From the NCBI GenBank assembly GCA_012515455.1, contig JAAYYJ010000183.1:1-12725 (forward strand): a DNA stretch of 12,725 nt, in the 5' to 3' direction. The number at the start of each line of letters is the position of its first letter. Within the stretch, counting starts at the first letter, position 1. The position numbers were made by a program, and so were the translations under genes. Of this stretch, positions 6,360 to 12,725 are shown in pieces. Source of the DNA: Oligosphaeraceae bacterium (GTDB lineage Bacteria > Verrucomicrobiota > Lentisphaeria > Oligosphaerales > Oligosphaeraceae). Under the pieces are notes generated by a model that saw only the letters and a list, made by a program, of their open reading frames with translations, made no database searches and was not told where the DNA came from.

Positions 6360-7796
6360 ATGCGCTCTGACATCTATTGCAACCCGCTGCCCCTGCCGGA
6401 TATCGGACGCGGAATCTGCTGCCGTCAGGAGGACCCGGACCTCAGTGCCTTCTGCGGCCGGAAACGTGATTTCCGGGAAGTGTCCGACCCGGAAATGCTC
6501 TACTATGACGGCCGCTGGTATATGTTCCCATCCGTCAGCCAGGCCTTCGTTTCCGCTGACCTGCTGCATTGGGAATACCATCCCCTGCAACTTGAGCATG
6601 ATCTGGGATATGCACCGACAGTGGCGAAATGCGGCGAGCGCTTCCTGCTGACGGCCAGTTGTCTGCTGCGGGACAAAGTCCCTAGGCTCTATGCTGCCCC
6701 TACACCCCTGGGCCCCTATGTGAATCTCGGCGAACCAGTAGACCGTCAGGGCCAACCGCTCCAGCCGGAGTACCTCGACCCGTCGCTGTTTTGCGATGAC
6801 GACGGGCGGCTGTACTTGTACTGGGGCAGCTGCCCCGGCGGCGGCATTTGCGGGGTGGAGCTCGATCCGGAGAATCCGACTCACGCCATCAGTGACAAGA
6901 AGATTCTGATTACCTACCATCCCGAAAACTCCTGGGAGCATTACGGCGAGTACGCCGAACACACGAATTTCGGCTGGAATGAGGGCGTGGCCATGTTCAA
7001 GCACCAGGGGCGATACTATCTCCAGTACGCCTCCTGCGGCACGAATTTCCGCCATTATGCGGCCTCCTGCTACATCTCCACGACCTCTCCGTTGGGGCCT
7101 TTTGCCCCGCCCCAAAAACCGATGCTGCTCTCTCCCCAGGGCATTGTGAATGGCACCGGGCACGGCGGGATGGTCTCCGGCCCGGACGGCACGGTCTGGC
7201 AATTCTACACCTGCCTGCTCCGGCGCTCGCATGTTTTCGAGCGTCGCGTCGGCATGGACCGGGTGGAGTTTGCCCCCGACGGCACACCACAGGTCCGGGT
7301 GAGTGCCACTCCCCAATCCTTGTCCTGCGGTGATTTAGGTCTGCTGCCGGTATCGGTCAACAAACGCGTGCTCCAGTCGAGTTATCAGCACGATCATTTC
7401 GGCACTTTTGCGCTGGACGACTGCACTCATACCTGGTGGGAGCCGGACCGCGCAGACAAGGCGCCGTGGCTGCAGGTCGACCTGGGCGACGTGTTCGCGG
7501 TCTCGGCCGCGCGCATCATCTGGGCCGAGCTGAATCTCGATTACGAAGCCGGGCTGGTGCCCGAGCCGGTGAAATTCCGCCTCGAATTTCTGACCCCGGA
7601 AAAGCAGCTGCTGCCGGCGGTGGTGGACATGAGCCAGAACGAGATTGAGCACAGTGTGGAATTCGTGACCTTCCCGGCCGTCACCGCCCGTTATGTCCGC
7701 CTGACGATCCTGTGCGGGGAAGATAAAATTCACCACGGGGTCAGCAGCTTCACGGTCTTCGCCCCACCCACTGACAGCACTCTGCGGCTTTTCTAA
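6360..7796 (+). CDS. Glycoside hydrolase family 43-type enzyme with C-terminal F5/8C (CBM32-like) domain
   Basis: This 478-residue protein has an N-terminal five-bladed propeller of the GH43/clan F type and a C-terminal discoidin-like domain. GH43 enzymes are inverting arabinofuranosidases, xylosidases or related galactosidases acting on plant or other glycan side chains. The opening CNPLPLPDIGRG (7-18) is typical of a GH43 subset. The predicted catalytic base is Asp43 (REVSDPEMLYYDGRWY), the pKa-modulating Asp is Asp140 (EYLDPSLFCDDDGR), and the general acid is Glu208 (GWNEGVAMFKHQGRYY). From about residue 345 the sequence changes to a galactose-binding-like fold, with WLQVDLGDVFAV and a terminal TARYVRLTIL. 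The start at 6360 is set by GGAGAG at 6350. No signal peptide is visible, so the enzyme appears cytoplasmic and would act on imported oligosaccharides. That is unusual for a protein with a carbohydrate-binding domain. mutS follows after 70 bp. Family likely, substrate unknown. Confidence 0.85.
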   Translation: MRSDIYCNPLPLPDIGRGICCRQEDPDLSAFCGRKRDFREVSDPEMLYYDGRWYMFPSVSQAFVSADLLHWEYHPLQLEHDLGYAPTVAKCGERFLLTASCLLRDKVPRLYAAPTPLGPYVNLGEPVDRQGQPLQPEYLDPSLFCDDDGRLYLYWGSCPGGGICGVELDPENPTHAISDKKILITYHPENSWEHYGEYAEHTNFGWNEGVAMFKHQGRYYLQYASCGTNFRHYAASCYISTTSPLGPFAPPQKPMLLSPQGIVNGTGHGGMVSGPDGTVWQFYTCLLRRSHVFERRVGMDRVEFAPDGTPQVRVSATPQSLSCGDLGLLPVSVNKRVLQSSYQHDHFGTFALDDCTHTWWEPDRADKAPWLQVDLGDVFAVSAARIIWAELNLDYEAGLVPEPVKFRLEFLTPEKQLLPAVVDMSQNEIEHSVEFVTFPAVTARYVRLTILCGEDKIHHGVSSFTVFAPPTDSTLRLF

Positions 7797-7822
7797 ACGG
7801 CCGCTGCTGCTCTGACTGGCCA

Positions 7823-7843
7823 GGGCGGGCCGAGCGCCCGCCC
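7823..7843 (+). terminator. GC-rich hairpin between GH43 and mutS
   Basis: GGGCGGGC (7823-7830) and GCCCGCCC (7836-7843) form a perfect 8-bp stem with loop CGAGC, 26 bases after the GH43 stop. There is no U-tract directly after it (only ATTTTG some 14 bases on), so it may be a weak terminator, an RNA-stabilising hairpin, or an attenuating structure ahead of mutS. Confidence 0.35.
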
Positions 7844-7866
7844 CTGCGGCTACAGGATTTTGCCTT

Positions 7867-10386
7867 ATGACAGAGTTTTCCGAACTGACCCCCGCCATGC
7901 GCCAGTATATGCAGGCCAAGAAAGACTTGTCCAGCGACACCATACTGCTGTTCCGCATGGGGGATTTCTATGAGCTGTTTTTTGAGGACGCCAAGATTGC
8001 CGCGCCCTTGATGGAAGTAGTCCTGACCTCCAGAGCCGGCGTGCCGATGTGCGGCGTGCCCTACCACGCCCTGCGAACCTATATCGCCCGGATTCTGAAC
8101 GGCGGCCTGAAGGTCGCAATCGCAGAACAAATCGAGGACCCTAAGCTGGCCCGGGGACTGGTAAAACGCGATATCACCCAGGTGATTACCCCGGGAACAC
8201 TCCTGGACGACACCCTGCTGAACTCCAGCCGCAGCAATTTCCTGCTCGCCTTATATCCCCAGAAAGAACGCTGCGGACTGGCCCTCCTGGACCTCTCCAC
8301 CGGCGATTTCCGCCTCACTGAGACCAGCGGCTGGGCCGCTCTGGAAATGGAGCTCAACCGCCTCCAGGCCGCCGAATGCGTAGTCCCCGCCAGCTGGCTG
8401 GAGAATGACCGCCAGAACAGCTGCGGACTGAACGCCCCAGCACAACTCGTCTGGACGCCCCTGGAGGACTGGCTCTTCGATCTGGCAGTCTGCCGCGAAG
8501 ACCTGCAACGGCATTTTGCCGTCGCCTCGCTGGACGGCTTTGGCTGCCGCGGCCTGTCCCTGGGCATTTCGGCCGCCGGAGCAATCCTCCATTACGCCCA
8601 GAAAAATCTGCGTCAGGATGCCGCCCACATTACCACCCTGAGCACCTACCAGACCGATGATTGCCTGATCCTAGACCGCATTTCCCAGCGCAATTTGGAA
8701 CTGGTGGAGCCGATTTTTGCGGATGGCAAGGGCAATACCCTGCTGTCGGTCCTGGATGCGACCGTGACTCCGATGGGCGCCCGCCTGCTGCGGGAATGGA
8801 TTCTGCGCCCGCTGCGGCAACAGGCGGGCATCGAAGCGCGCCTGGAAGGCGTGGATTATCTGCTGCACAACCCGCTGCTCCTGAGCGAGCTGCGGGAAAT
8901 CCTGACCGCAGTGCGTGATTTGGAGCGCACGGTGACCCGCTTAAGCCTGGGCAACAATGCCAGCGCCCGCGACCTGCTGGTGCTGCGGCATGGCCTGGAG
9001 GAGGTCCCAGGACTGAAGACCCTGCTGGCCGAGGCTCCGGTACCATTGCTGCAGGAGCAGCGCAGCGAGCTGCAGCCCATGCCGGAGTTGACCGGCCTGA
9101 TTGCCCGCGCCATTGTCGACGAACCACCGGTGGCCATCCGCGAGGGGGGGATGATACGCGAGGGCTTCAATCAGCAGCTCGATGTCCTGCACCGGGCTGC
9201 CACTGAGGGCAAGGACTGGATTGCGGCCTACCAGGCCCAGGAGCAGGAACGCACCGGCATAAAATCCCTGAAGGTGCGCTACAATAAGGTCTTCGGGTAT
9301 TTTATTGAAATCAGCAAGTCCAACCTGGAGCTGGTCCCGGCCGAGTATTTGCGCAAGCAGACCATTGTCAACGGCGAGCGTTTCATCACCCCGGAGCTCA
9401 AGGAGATTGAGGACAAAGTCCTGGGGGCGGAAGAGAAGAGCAAGGCTTTGGAATATGAGCTGTTCCAGGAGCTGCGCCAGGAAGTCGTGCGCAGCACCGC
9501 GGTCATCCAGCGTTGCGCCCGGGCCCTGGCGCTGATCGACTGCCTGGCAGCACTGGCTGAGACGGCCGGGAAATACCACTACGTCCGGCCTCAAATCTCC
9601 ACCCGCCCGATACTGGATATCCGCGACAGCCGCCATCCGGTTCTGGATGCCCGGCTGCAGAACGAGGCCTTTGTCCCCAATGACGTGCATCTGGACACCG
9701 CGGACACCCAGCTGGCGATCATCACCGGTCCGAACATGGCCGGCAAATCCACCTATATCCGCCAGGTCGCGCTGCTGGTGATTATGGCCCAGATGGGCAG
9801 TTTCATTCCCGCCCGGTCGGCCTGCATCGGCCTCACGGACCGGATTTTCACCCGGGTCGGCGCGGCGGACGACATCAGCCGGGGGCAATCGACCTTTATG
9901 GTGGAAATGGTGGAGACCGCCAATATCCTCAATCATGCCACGCCCGCCAGCCTGATTATTCTCGATGAGATCGGCCGGGGCACCAGCACCTTCGATGGCT
10001 TGAGTCTGGCCTGGGCGGTGGCCGAATTCCTGCACGACAACCCGCAGGTCAAGGCCCGGACCCTGTTCGCCACCCATTACCACGAACTGACCGACCTGAG
10101 CCTGACCAAGCCCGGAGTCAAAAATTTCACCGTCCTGGTGCAGGAGCAAGGCGAGAGCATCATCTTCATGCGCAAAATTGTCCCGGGCAGTGCGGACAAG
10201 AGCTACGGCATTCATGTGGCCCGCCTGGCTGGTATTCCGCGGGCAGTACTCAGCCGGGCCACTGAGGTGCTGAGCAATTTGGAGAACAACGAGTTTGGGG
10301 AAGAAGGCAAGCCGAAGCTTGCCGTCAGCAAACGCCGTCGCAAGGACGAGCATGACGACAAGCAGCTCAAACTCTTCGACTGGTAA
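7867..10386 (+). CDS. mutS: DNA mismatch repair protein MutS
   Basis: MutS recognises base mismatches and small loops in newly copied DNA and, with ATP, recruits MutL. At 839 residues it matches full-length bacterial MutS1 (E. coli 853). The mismatch-reading Phe-x-Glu is present as Phe34-Tyr-Glu36 in FRMGDFYELFFEDA. The core and clamp are represented by KVRYNKVFGYFIEISKSN. The ATPase has Walker A GPNMAGKST (621-629), the DDISRGQSTFMVEM block, Walker B with Asp700 and Glu701 in LDEIGRGTSTFDG, and ATHYHELTDL. A basic patch KRRRK precedes the C-terminus, which ends with QLKLFDW. QLKLF (833-837) fits the beta-clamp-binding consensus QLxLF. AGGA (7854-7857) is a modest SD 9 bases before ATG 7867. 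No mutL is seen; neighbours are carbohydrate genes, so it may be transcribed from its own or the GH43 promoter. Confidence 0.98.
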   Translation: MTEFSELTPAMRQYMQAKKDLSSDTILLFRMGDFYELFFEDAKIAAPLMEVVLTSRAGVPMCGVPYHALRTYIARILNGGLKVAIAEQIEDPKLARGLVKRDITQVITPGTLLDDTLLNSSRSNFLLALYPQKERCGLALLDLSTGDFRLTETSGWAALEMELNRLQAAECVVPASWLENDRQNSCGLNAPAQLVWTPLEDWLFDLAVCREDLQRHFAVASLDGFGCRGLSLGISAAGAILHYAQKNLRQDAAHITTLSTYQTDDCLILDRISQRNLELVEPIFADGKGNTLLSVLDATVTPMGARLLREWILRPLRQQAGIEARLEGVDYLLHNPLLLSELREILTAVRDLERTVTRLSLGNNASARDLLVLRHGLEEVPGLKTLLAEAPVPLLQEQRSELQPMPELTGLIARAIVDEPPVAIREGGMIREGFNQQLDVLHRAATEGKDWIAAYQAQEQERTGIKSLKVRYNKVFGYFIEISKSNLELVPAEYLRKQTIVNGERFITPELKEIEDKVLGAEEKSKALEYELFQELRQEVVRSTAVIQRCARALALIDCLAALAETAGKYHYVRPQISTRPILDIRDSRHPVLDARLQNEAFVPNDVHLDTADTQLAIITGPNMAGKSTYIRQVALLVIMAQMGSFIPARSACIGLTDRIFTRVGAADDISRGQSTFMVEMVETANILNHATPASLIILDEIGRGTSTFDGLSLAWAVAEFLHDNPQVKARTLFATHYHELTDLSLTKPGVKNFTVLVQEQGESIIFMRKIVPGSADKSYGIHVARLAGIPRAVLSRATEVLSNLENNEFGEEGKPKLAVSKRRRKDEHDDKQLKLFDW

Positions 10387-10397
10387 TTCCCCTGCCG

Positions 10398-10424
10398 CGC
10401 TGACCAGTATTTATGGTGTCAGCG
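10398..10424 (+). terminator. Imperfect hairpin just after mutS
   Basis: CGCTGA (10398-10403) pairs with TCAGCG (10419-10424). Inside it CCA (10404-10406) can pair with TGG (10414-10416), leaving a two-base bulge and a loop of 7 bases. It begins 12 bases after the mutS stop. There is no T-tract, so termination is only a possibility. A smaller hairpin (CGCAC-TGAG-GTGCG, 10454-10467) lies further on, before the DUF4838 start. Confidence 0.3.
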
Positions 10425-10496
10425 GCACTGCCTTCCGCCCCTGGCCGGCAAGACGCACTGAGGTGCGCCCCGACCTCCTGTCACACCATTTCCGCT

Positions 10497-10510
10497 GAGG
10501 TATGTAGATG
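10497..10510 (+). promoter_or_regulatory. Ribosome binding site and start-stop element before the DUF4838 gene
   Basis: GAGG (10497-10500) lies 7 bases before ATG 10508 and supports that start. Directly upstream is ATGTAG (10502-10507), a start codon followed at once by a stop in the same frame as the gene. Because ATG 10502 is only 1 base after the SD, initiation there should be poor, so the true start is 10508. Confidence 0.55.
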
Positions 10511-12301
10511 GCTCTGAAACAGCAAGAATACAGTGATCCGACCTTACAGCTGGCGCAGCAGGAATTGCATTCCCTGTGGACCCGCCGCTGCCCGGAGGGC
10601 GATCCGGCCTTCAACGTATCTTTCCGGCTGGTTCCGGAACTGCCCTCGTTCTCAGTAACCCGGCAGGGCCCGGAACTGCTCTTCTGTGCTCCCACCGCGG
10701 TGGAAATACTCTACGCGGTCTATGATTTCGCGGAAAAATATCTGGGGTATTGTTTTTTTGCCCCGGGGCAAGATATCCTGCATACCAGCGGTGCCAGTCT
10801 TTCCTTGCCCGCGGGGGTGCTGATCGCGGCCCGCAAACCGCTATTGAGCATCCGCGGGCTGGTGCAGGAGTTCGCGTTCAATGACGACACCCCCCTGCTG
10901 GCCGACTGGATGGCCAAGAACAAGCTGAATTATCTGAACACCTGGATGAAATATTACGACCATCTGTCCCCGGAAGGGAAAACGATGTTCCAAGTCCGCG
11001 GCATTGAGGTGCAAAGCGGCCACCATAACTTCAATTATTGGATTCCGGGCGAGAAATACCAGTCCGAGCACCCGGATTTTTTTGCTGAGATCAATGGCCG
11101 GCGCATCAAGCCGGTGCCGGACAAGAACGGGCTGCTGCTCAGCGAGCAGCTGTGCACCACCAACCCGGAGCTGCGCCGGGAGATCGTCAAGAATATGCTG
11201 GATTACGCCCGGCAGCATCCCGAGGTCCAGACCCTGGCTTTGATTCCCAATGACGGCTTCGGCTGGTGCGAATGTCCGGAGTGCTCCCGCTTCTATGATC
11301 CGAACCAGAAAGGCGATCTGTACAGCCTCTCCACCCATGTCTACCTGGCTGAACGCATCTACCTGGACCTTCTCCAGGATGTGGCTGGGCAGCTGGAAAA
11401 AGAGCGCCCGGACCTGCGGCTGAATTTCTGTGCCTACATCAATTACTGCCGTCCCACGCCGGATTTCCGTCTGCGTGACAATCTCAGTGTCAGCTTTGCG
11501 CCCTACTGGCGTTGCATTCGTCATCGTCTCGATGATCCGTCCTGCCCCATCAACCGCTGTTACGCCTCTGACATCCAGTCCTGGGTGCGGGCCAAAGACG
11601 GCGGCAAGGTGATCATCTATGAATATTATATGGGCGTGAATCTGTATCTGTCCCTGCCGATGATTCACCACCACGATGTGTTTAAGGAAGTGCAGTGGTA
11701 CCATCGGCACGGTGTTGACGGGCTTATGACCCAGTTCCATATCCCGCATTGGAGTGTGTACGGCCTGAATTACTACTTCATGGCCAAAGCCGCCTGGGAT
11801 GAGCCGGAGGAGGCTTGCATCGAGCGCACCCTGCAGAAGCTGTACGGCGCGGCGGCGCCTCAGGCGCAGGCGCTGTATGACGCCATGACGGCGCTGATTG
11901 ATGCGGTCGGGCATTGTCACATCCCGTACCCGTATTCGCTGCTCAAGCGCACCACCCTGCCGCAATATCAGCATCTGCTGCAGCTGGCCTGGGAATTGTC
12001 GGCGGCCGCAGGCAGCGGCAATGTTCTGGCCTTCGAGCAGGTGTTGTGGTGTGAGTACCTGCTGCGCTTCAAGCAGCTGTTCGATGCCTATCACGGAGGG
12101 GAATTGACGGTCGCGGGGGTGCAGGAGTTCCTGGCCTGGATTCACCGGTACCGCGACAGCCGGGTCTTCGTGCACAGCAAATTCGATATGTATTTCCAGG
12201 CTCTGATTGACTGCTTGCAGAGCGGTCGGCCCTGGCTGCACTTCAATATTGACTGGGAGGACGACTATATCCGCCAGCATGAGAGGCTCTGGCAGGGCTG
12301 A
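10508..12301 (+). CDS. DUF4838 domain-containing protein (GH67/GH20-like N-terminal domain plus TIM-barrel-like core)
   Basis: This 597-residue protein matches the layout of DUF4838 proteins, whose function is unproven but whose genes often lie among glycan-degradation genes. Residues 1-110 resemble the small alpha/beta domain found before GH67 and GH20 barrels: GPELLFCAPTAVEILYAVYD (54-73) and KYLGYCFFAPG (77-87). The central region (about 115-430) looks like a TIM barrel, with KNKLNYLNTW (137-146), the characteristic ALIPNDGFGWCECPEC (244-259), where Cys254, Cys256 and Cys259 form a likely metal site, and IIYEYYMGV (369-377). The C-terminal part from about 430 is helical, with many Leu, Ala and Gln. 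No signal peptide is visible, although many relatives are exported, so a cytoplasmic location is suggested. It follows mutS after 121 bp and meets the isomerase gene head-on after 27 bp. Family assignment is good; glycosidase activity is only inferred. Confidence 0.83.
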   Translation: MALKQQEYSDPTLQLAQQELHSLWTRRCPEGDPAFNVSFRLVPELPSFSVTRQGPELLFCAPTAVEILYAVYDFAEKYLGYCFFAPGQDILHTSGASLSLPAGVLIAARKPLLSIRGLVQEFAFNDDTPLLADWMAKNKLNYLNTWMKYYDHLSPEGKTMFQVRGIEVQSGHHNFNYWIPGEKYQSEHPDFFAEINGRRIKPVPDKNGLLLSEQLCTTNPELRREIVKNMLDYARQHPEVQTLALIPNDGFGWCECPECSRFYDPNQKGDLYSLSTHVYLAERIYLDLLQDVAGQLEKERPDLRLNFCAYINYCRPTPDFRLRDNLSVSFAPYWRCIRHRLDDPSCPINRCYASDIQSWVRAKDGGKVIIYEYYMGVNLYLSLPMIHHHDVFKEVQWYHRHGVDGLMTQFHIPHWSVYGLNYYFMAKAAWDEPEEACIERTLQKLYGAAAPQAQALYDAMTALIDAVGHCHIPYPYSLLKRTTLPQYQHLLQLAWELSAAAGSGNVLAFEQVLWCEYLLRFKQLFDAYHGGELTVAGVQEFLAWIHRYRDSRVFVHSKFDMYFQALIDCLQSGRPWLHFNIDWEDDYIRQHERLWQG

Positions 12302-12308
12302 GGCCCTG
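12293..12308. terminator. Candidate bidirectional hairpin between convergent genes
   Basis: CAGGGC (12293-12298) pairs with GCCCTG (12303-12308) around the loop TGAG, which contains the TGA stop of the DUF4838 gene. The overlapping palindrome CCTGGCCAGG (12305-12314) offers an alternative pairing. It lies in the 27-bp gap between convergent genes, where a two-way terminator is expected, but no T-tract follows on either strand. Confidence 0.35.
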
Positions 12309-12328
12309 GCCAGGCCCCATGCCGCAGA

Positions 12329-12725
12329 TTACTCTTCCCACCACTGCTGCAGGTTGGCGACCGTCTCCAGGATATCGCGCTGCTGCTCTTCCCCTTCGGC
12401 GATTTCACGCTCGATGATGAATTCACCGTCGAAGCCGATTTCCCGCAGGCGCTGGACCAATCGGGGGAAATTCACCATCCCTTTGCCGACCTGGACCTCG
12501 CGGCCCAGCTTCCGACCGTCAGTCGGAGTCATGCCATCCTTGACATGCAGGTTGCGGACATATTTGCCGAATACTTCCAAGGAATCCAGAGGGTTGCCTT
12601 TGCCGTACATCAGCAGGTTGGCGGGGTCCAGATTGATGCCCAGATTGTCGTCGCCGATTTCTTCGATTACCCGCAACAGGACAATTGGCGTCTCCTGGCC
12701 GGTTTCGAACCAGAAGCCCAGGCCG
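12329..12725 (-). CDS. Sugar phosphate isomerase/epimerase (xylose isomerase-like TIM barrel), 5' partial
   Basis: This is the C-terminal 131 residues of a gene whose start lies beyond the right edge; the frame is open to base 12724. It belongs to the AP-endonuclease-2/xylose-isomerase-like TIM barrels (IolE, hydroxypyruvate isomerase, tagatose and allulose epimerase relatives), which isomerise or epimerise sugars or inositol-derived keto compounds with a divalent metal. Visible pieces, counted from the edge, are GFWFETGQET (3-12) with a likely metal-binding Glu7, LGINLDPANLL (28-38) with Asp33, YVRNLHVKD (55-63) with His60 and Asp63, and GEFIIEREI (100-108) with Glu105. These match the metal and substrate positions of the family. 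The protein ends in LQQWWEE. It is convergent with the DUF4838 gene (27 bp apart), so it belongs to a different transcript. The substrate cannot be told. Confidence 0.85.
   Translation of the reverse strand, partial: GLGFWFETGQETPIVLLRVIEEIGDDNLGINLDPANLLMYGKGNPLDSLEVFGKYVRNLHVKDGMTPTDGRKLGREVQVGKGMVNFPRLVQRLREIGFDGEFIIEREIAEGEEQQRDILETVANLQQWWEE

Noticed and set aside
8941..10353. Long minus-strand frame (470 codons) opposite mutS
   Set aside because: MutS is complete and highly conserved here; the antisense product is a codon-bias artefact with no recognisable motif or plausible start signal.
10841..12280. Long minus-strand frame (479 codons) opposite the DUF4838 gene
   Set aside because: It mirrors the coding frame of a recognisable protein. 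Its translation is rich in His, Gln and Arg and contains no family motif.
1..12725. CRISPR array, tRNA, rRNA, insertion sequence, prophage or toxin-antitoxin genes
   Set aside because: I looked for regularly spaced repeats, cloverleaf-like segments, transposase or integrase motifs and paired small genes, and found none I could support.

Overview
The window reads as chromosomal DNA from a GC-rich Gram-negative-type bacterium. The best taxonomic guess is a Victivallis-like Lentisphaerota, or a relative in the PVC group. This is inferred from the gene mix (DUF4838 protein, GH43 with a discoidin-like domain, a ROK protein of the GYGKxG type, xylose-isomerase-like TIM barrel, lipoprotein with lipobox) and the GC-rich codon use. 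No 16S gene or other direct marker is present.

Layout from left to right. (1) A plus-strand cluster at 1-3939 holds the 3' part of a class I methyltransferase, an FtsW-type SEDS glycan polymerase, a ROK-family kinase whose start overlaps the ftsW stop in an ATGA, and after 63 bp a lipoprotein of unrecognised family with a TIM-barrel-like look and a CxCxxC motif. (2) A convergent minus-strand ABC-F ATPase lies at 3982-6051. (3) A 308-bp non-coding divergent region at 6052-6359 is visibly richer in A+T. It holds an 11-base G tract, an inverted repeat and weak promoter-like matches. (4) A plus-strand series at 6360-12301 holds a GH43-type glycosidase with a C-terminal F5/8C-like domain, mutS, and a DUF4838 protein. 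(5) A convergent minus-strand sugar isomerase/epimerase-type gene runs off the right edge at 12329-12725.

The genes alternate between core functions (ftsW, ABC-F, mutS) and carbohydrate-related genes (ROK kinase, orphan lipoprotein, GH43, DUF4838, isomerase). The carbohydrate genes may belong to scattered glycan-use functions. GH43 and DUF4838 show no export signal, so they look cytoplasmic, as do the ROK and isomerase proteins. Only the orphan lipoprotein is predicted to be membrane-anchored. No transporter, regulator or polysaccharide-utilisation marker links them in the window.

I see no rRNA, tRNA, CRISPR, insertion sequence, phage or defence module. I do not find a clear new multi-gene system. 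The items most worth checking are the poly-G tract beside the ABC-F start, the orphan lipoprotein and the CxCxxC motif it shares with the DUF4838 protein, and the G8 tract at the end of the methyltransferase gene.
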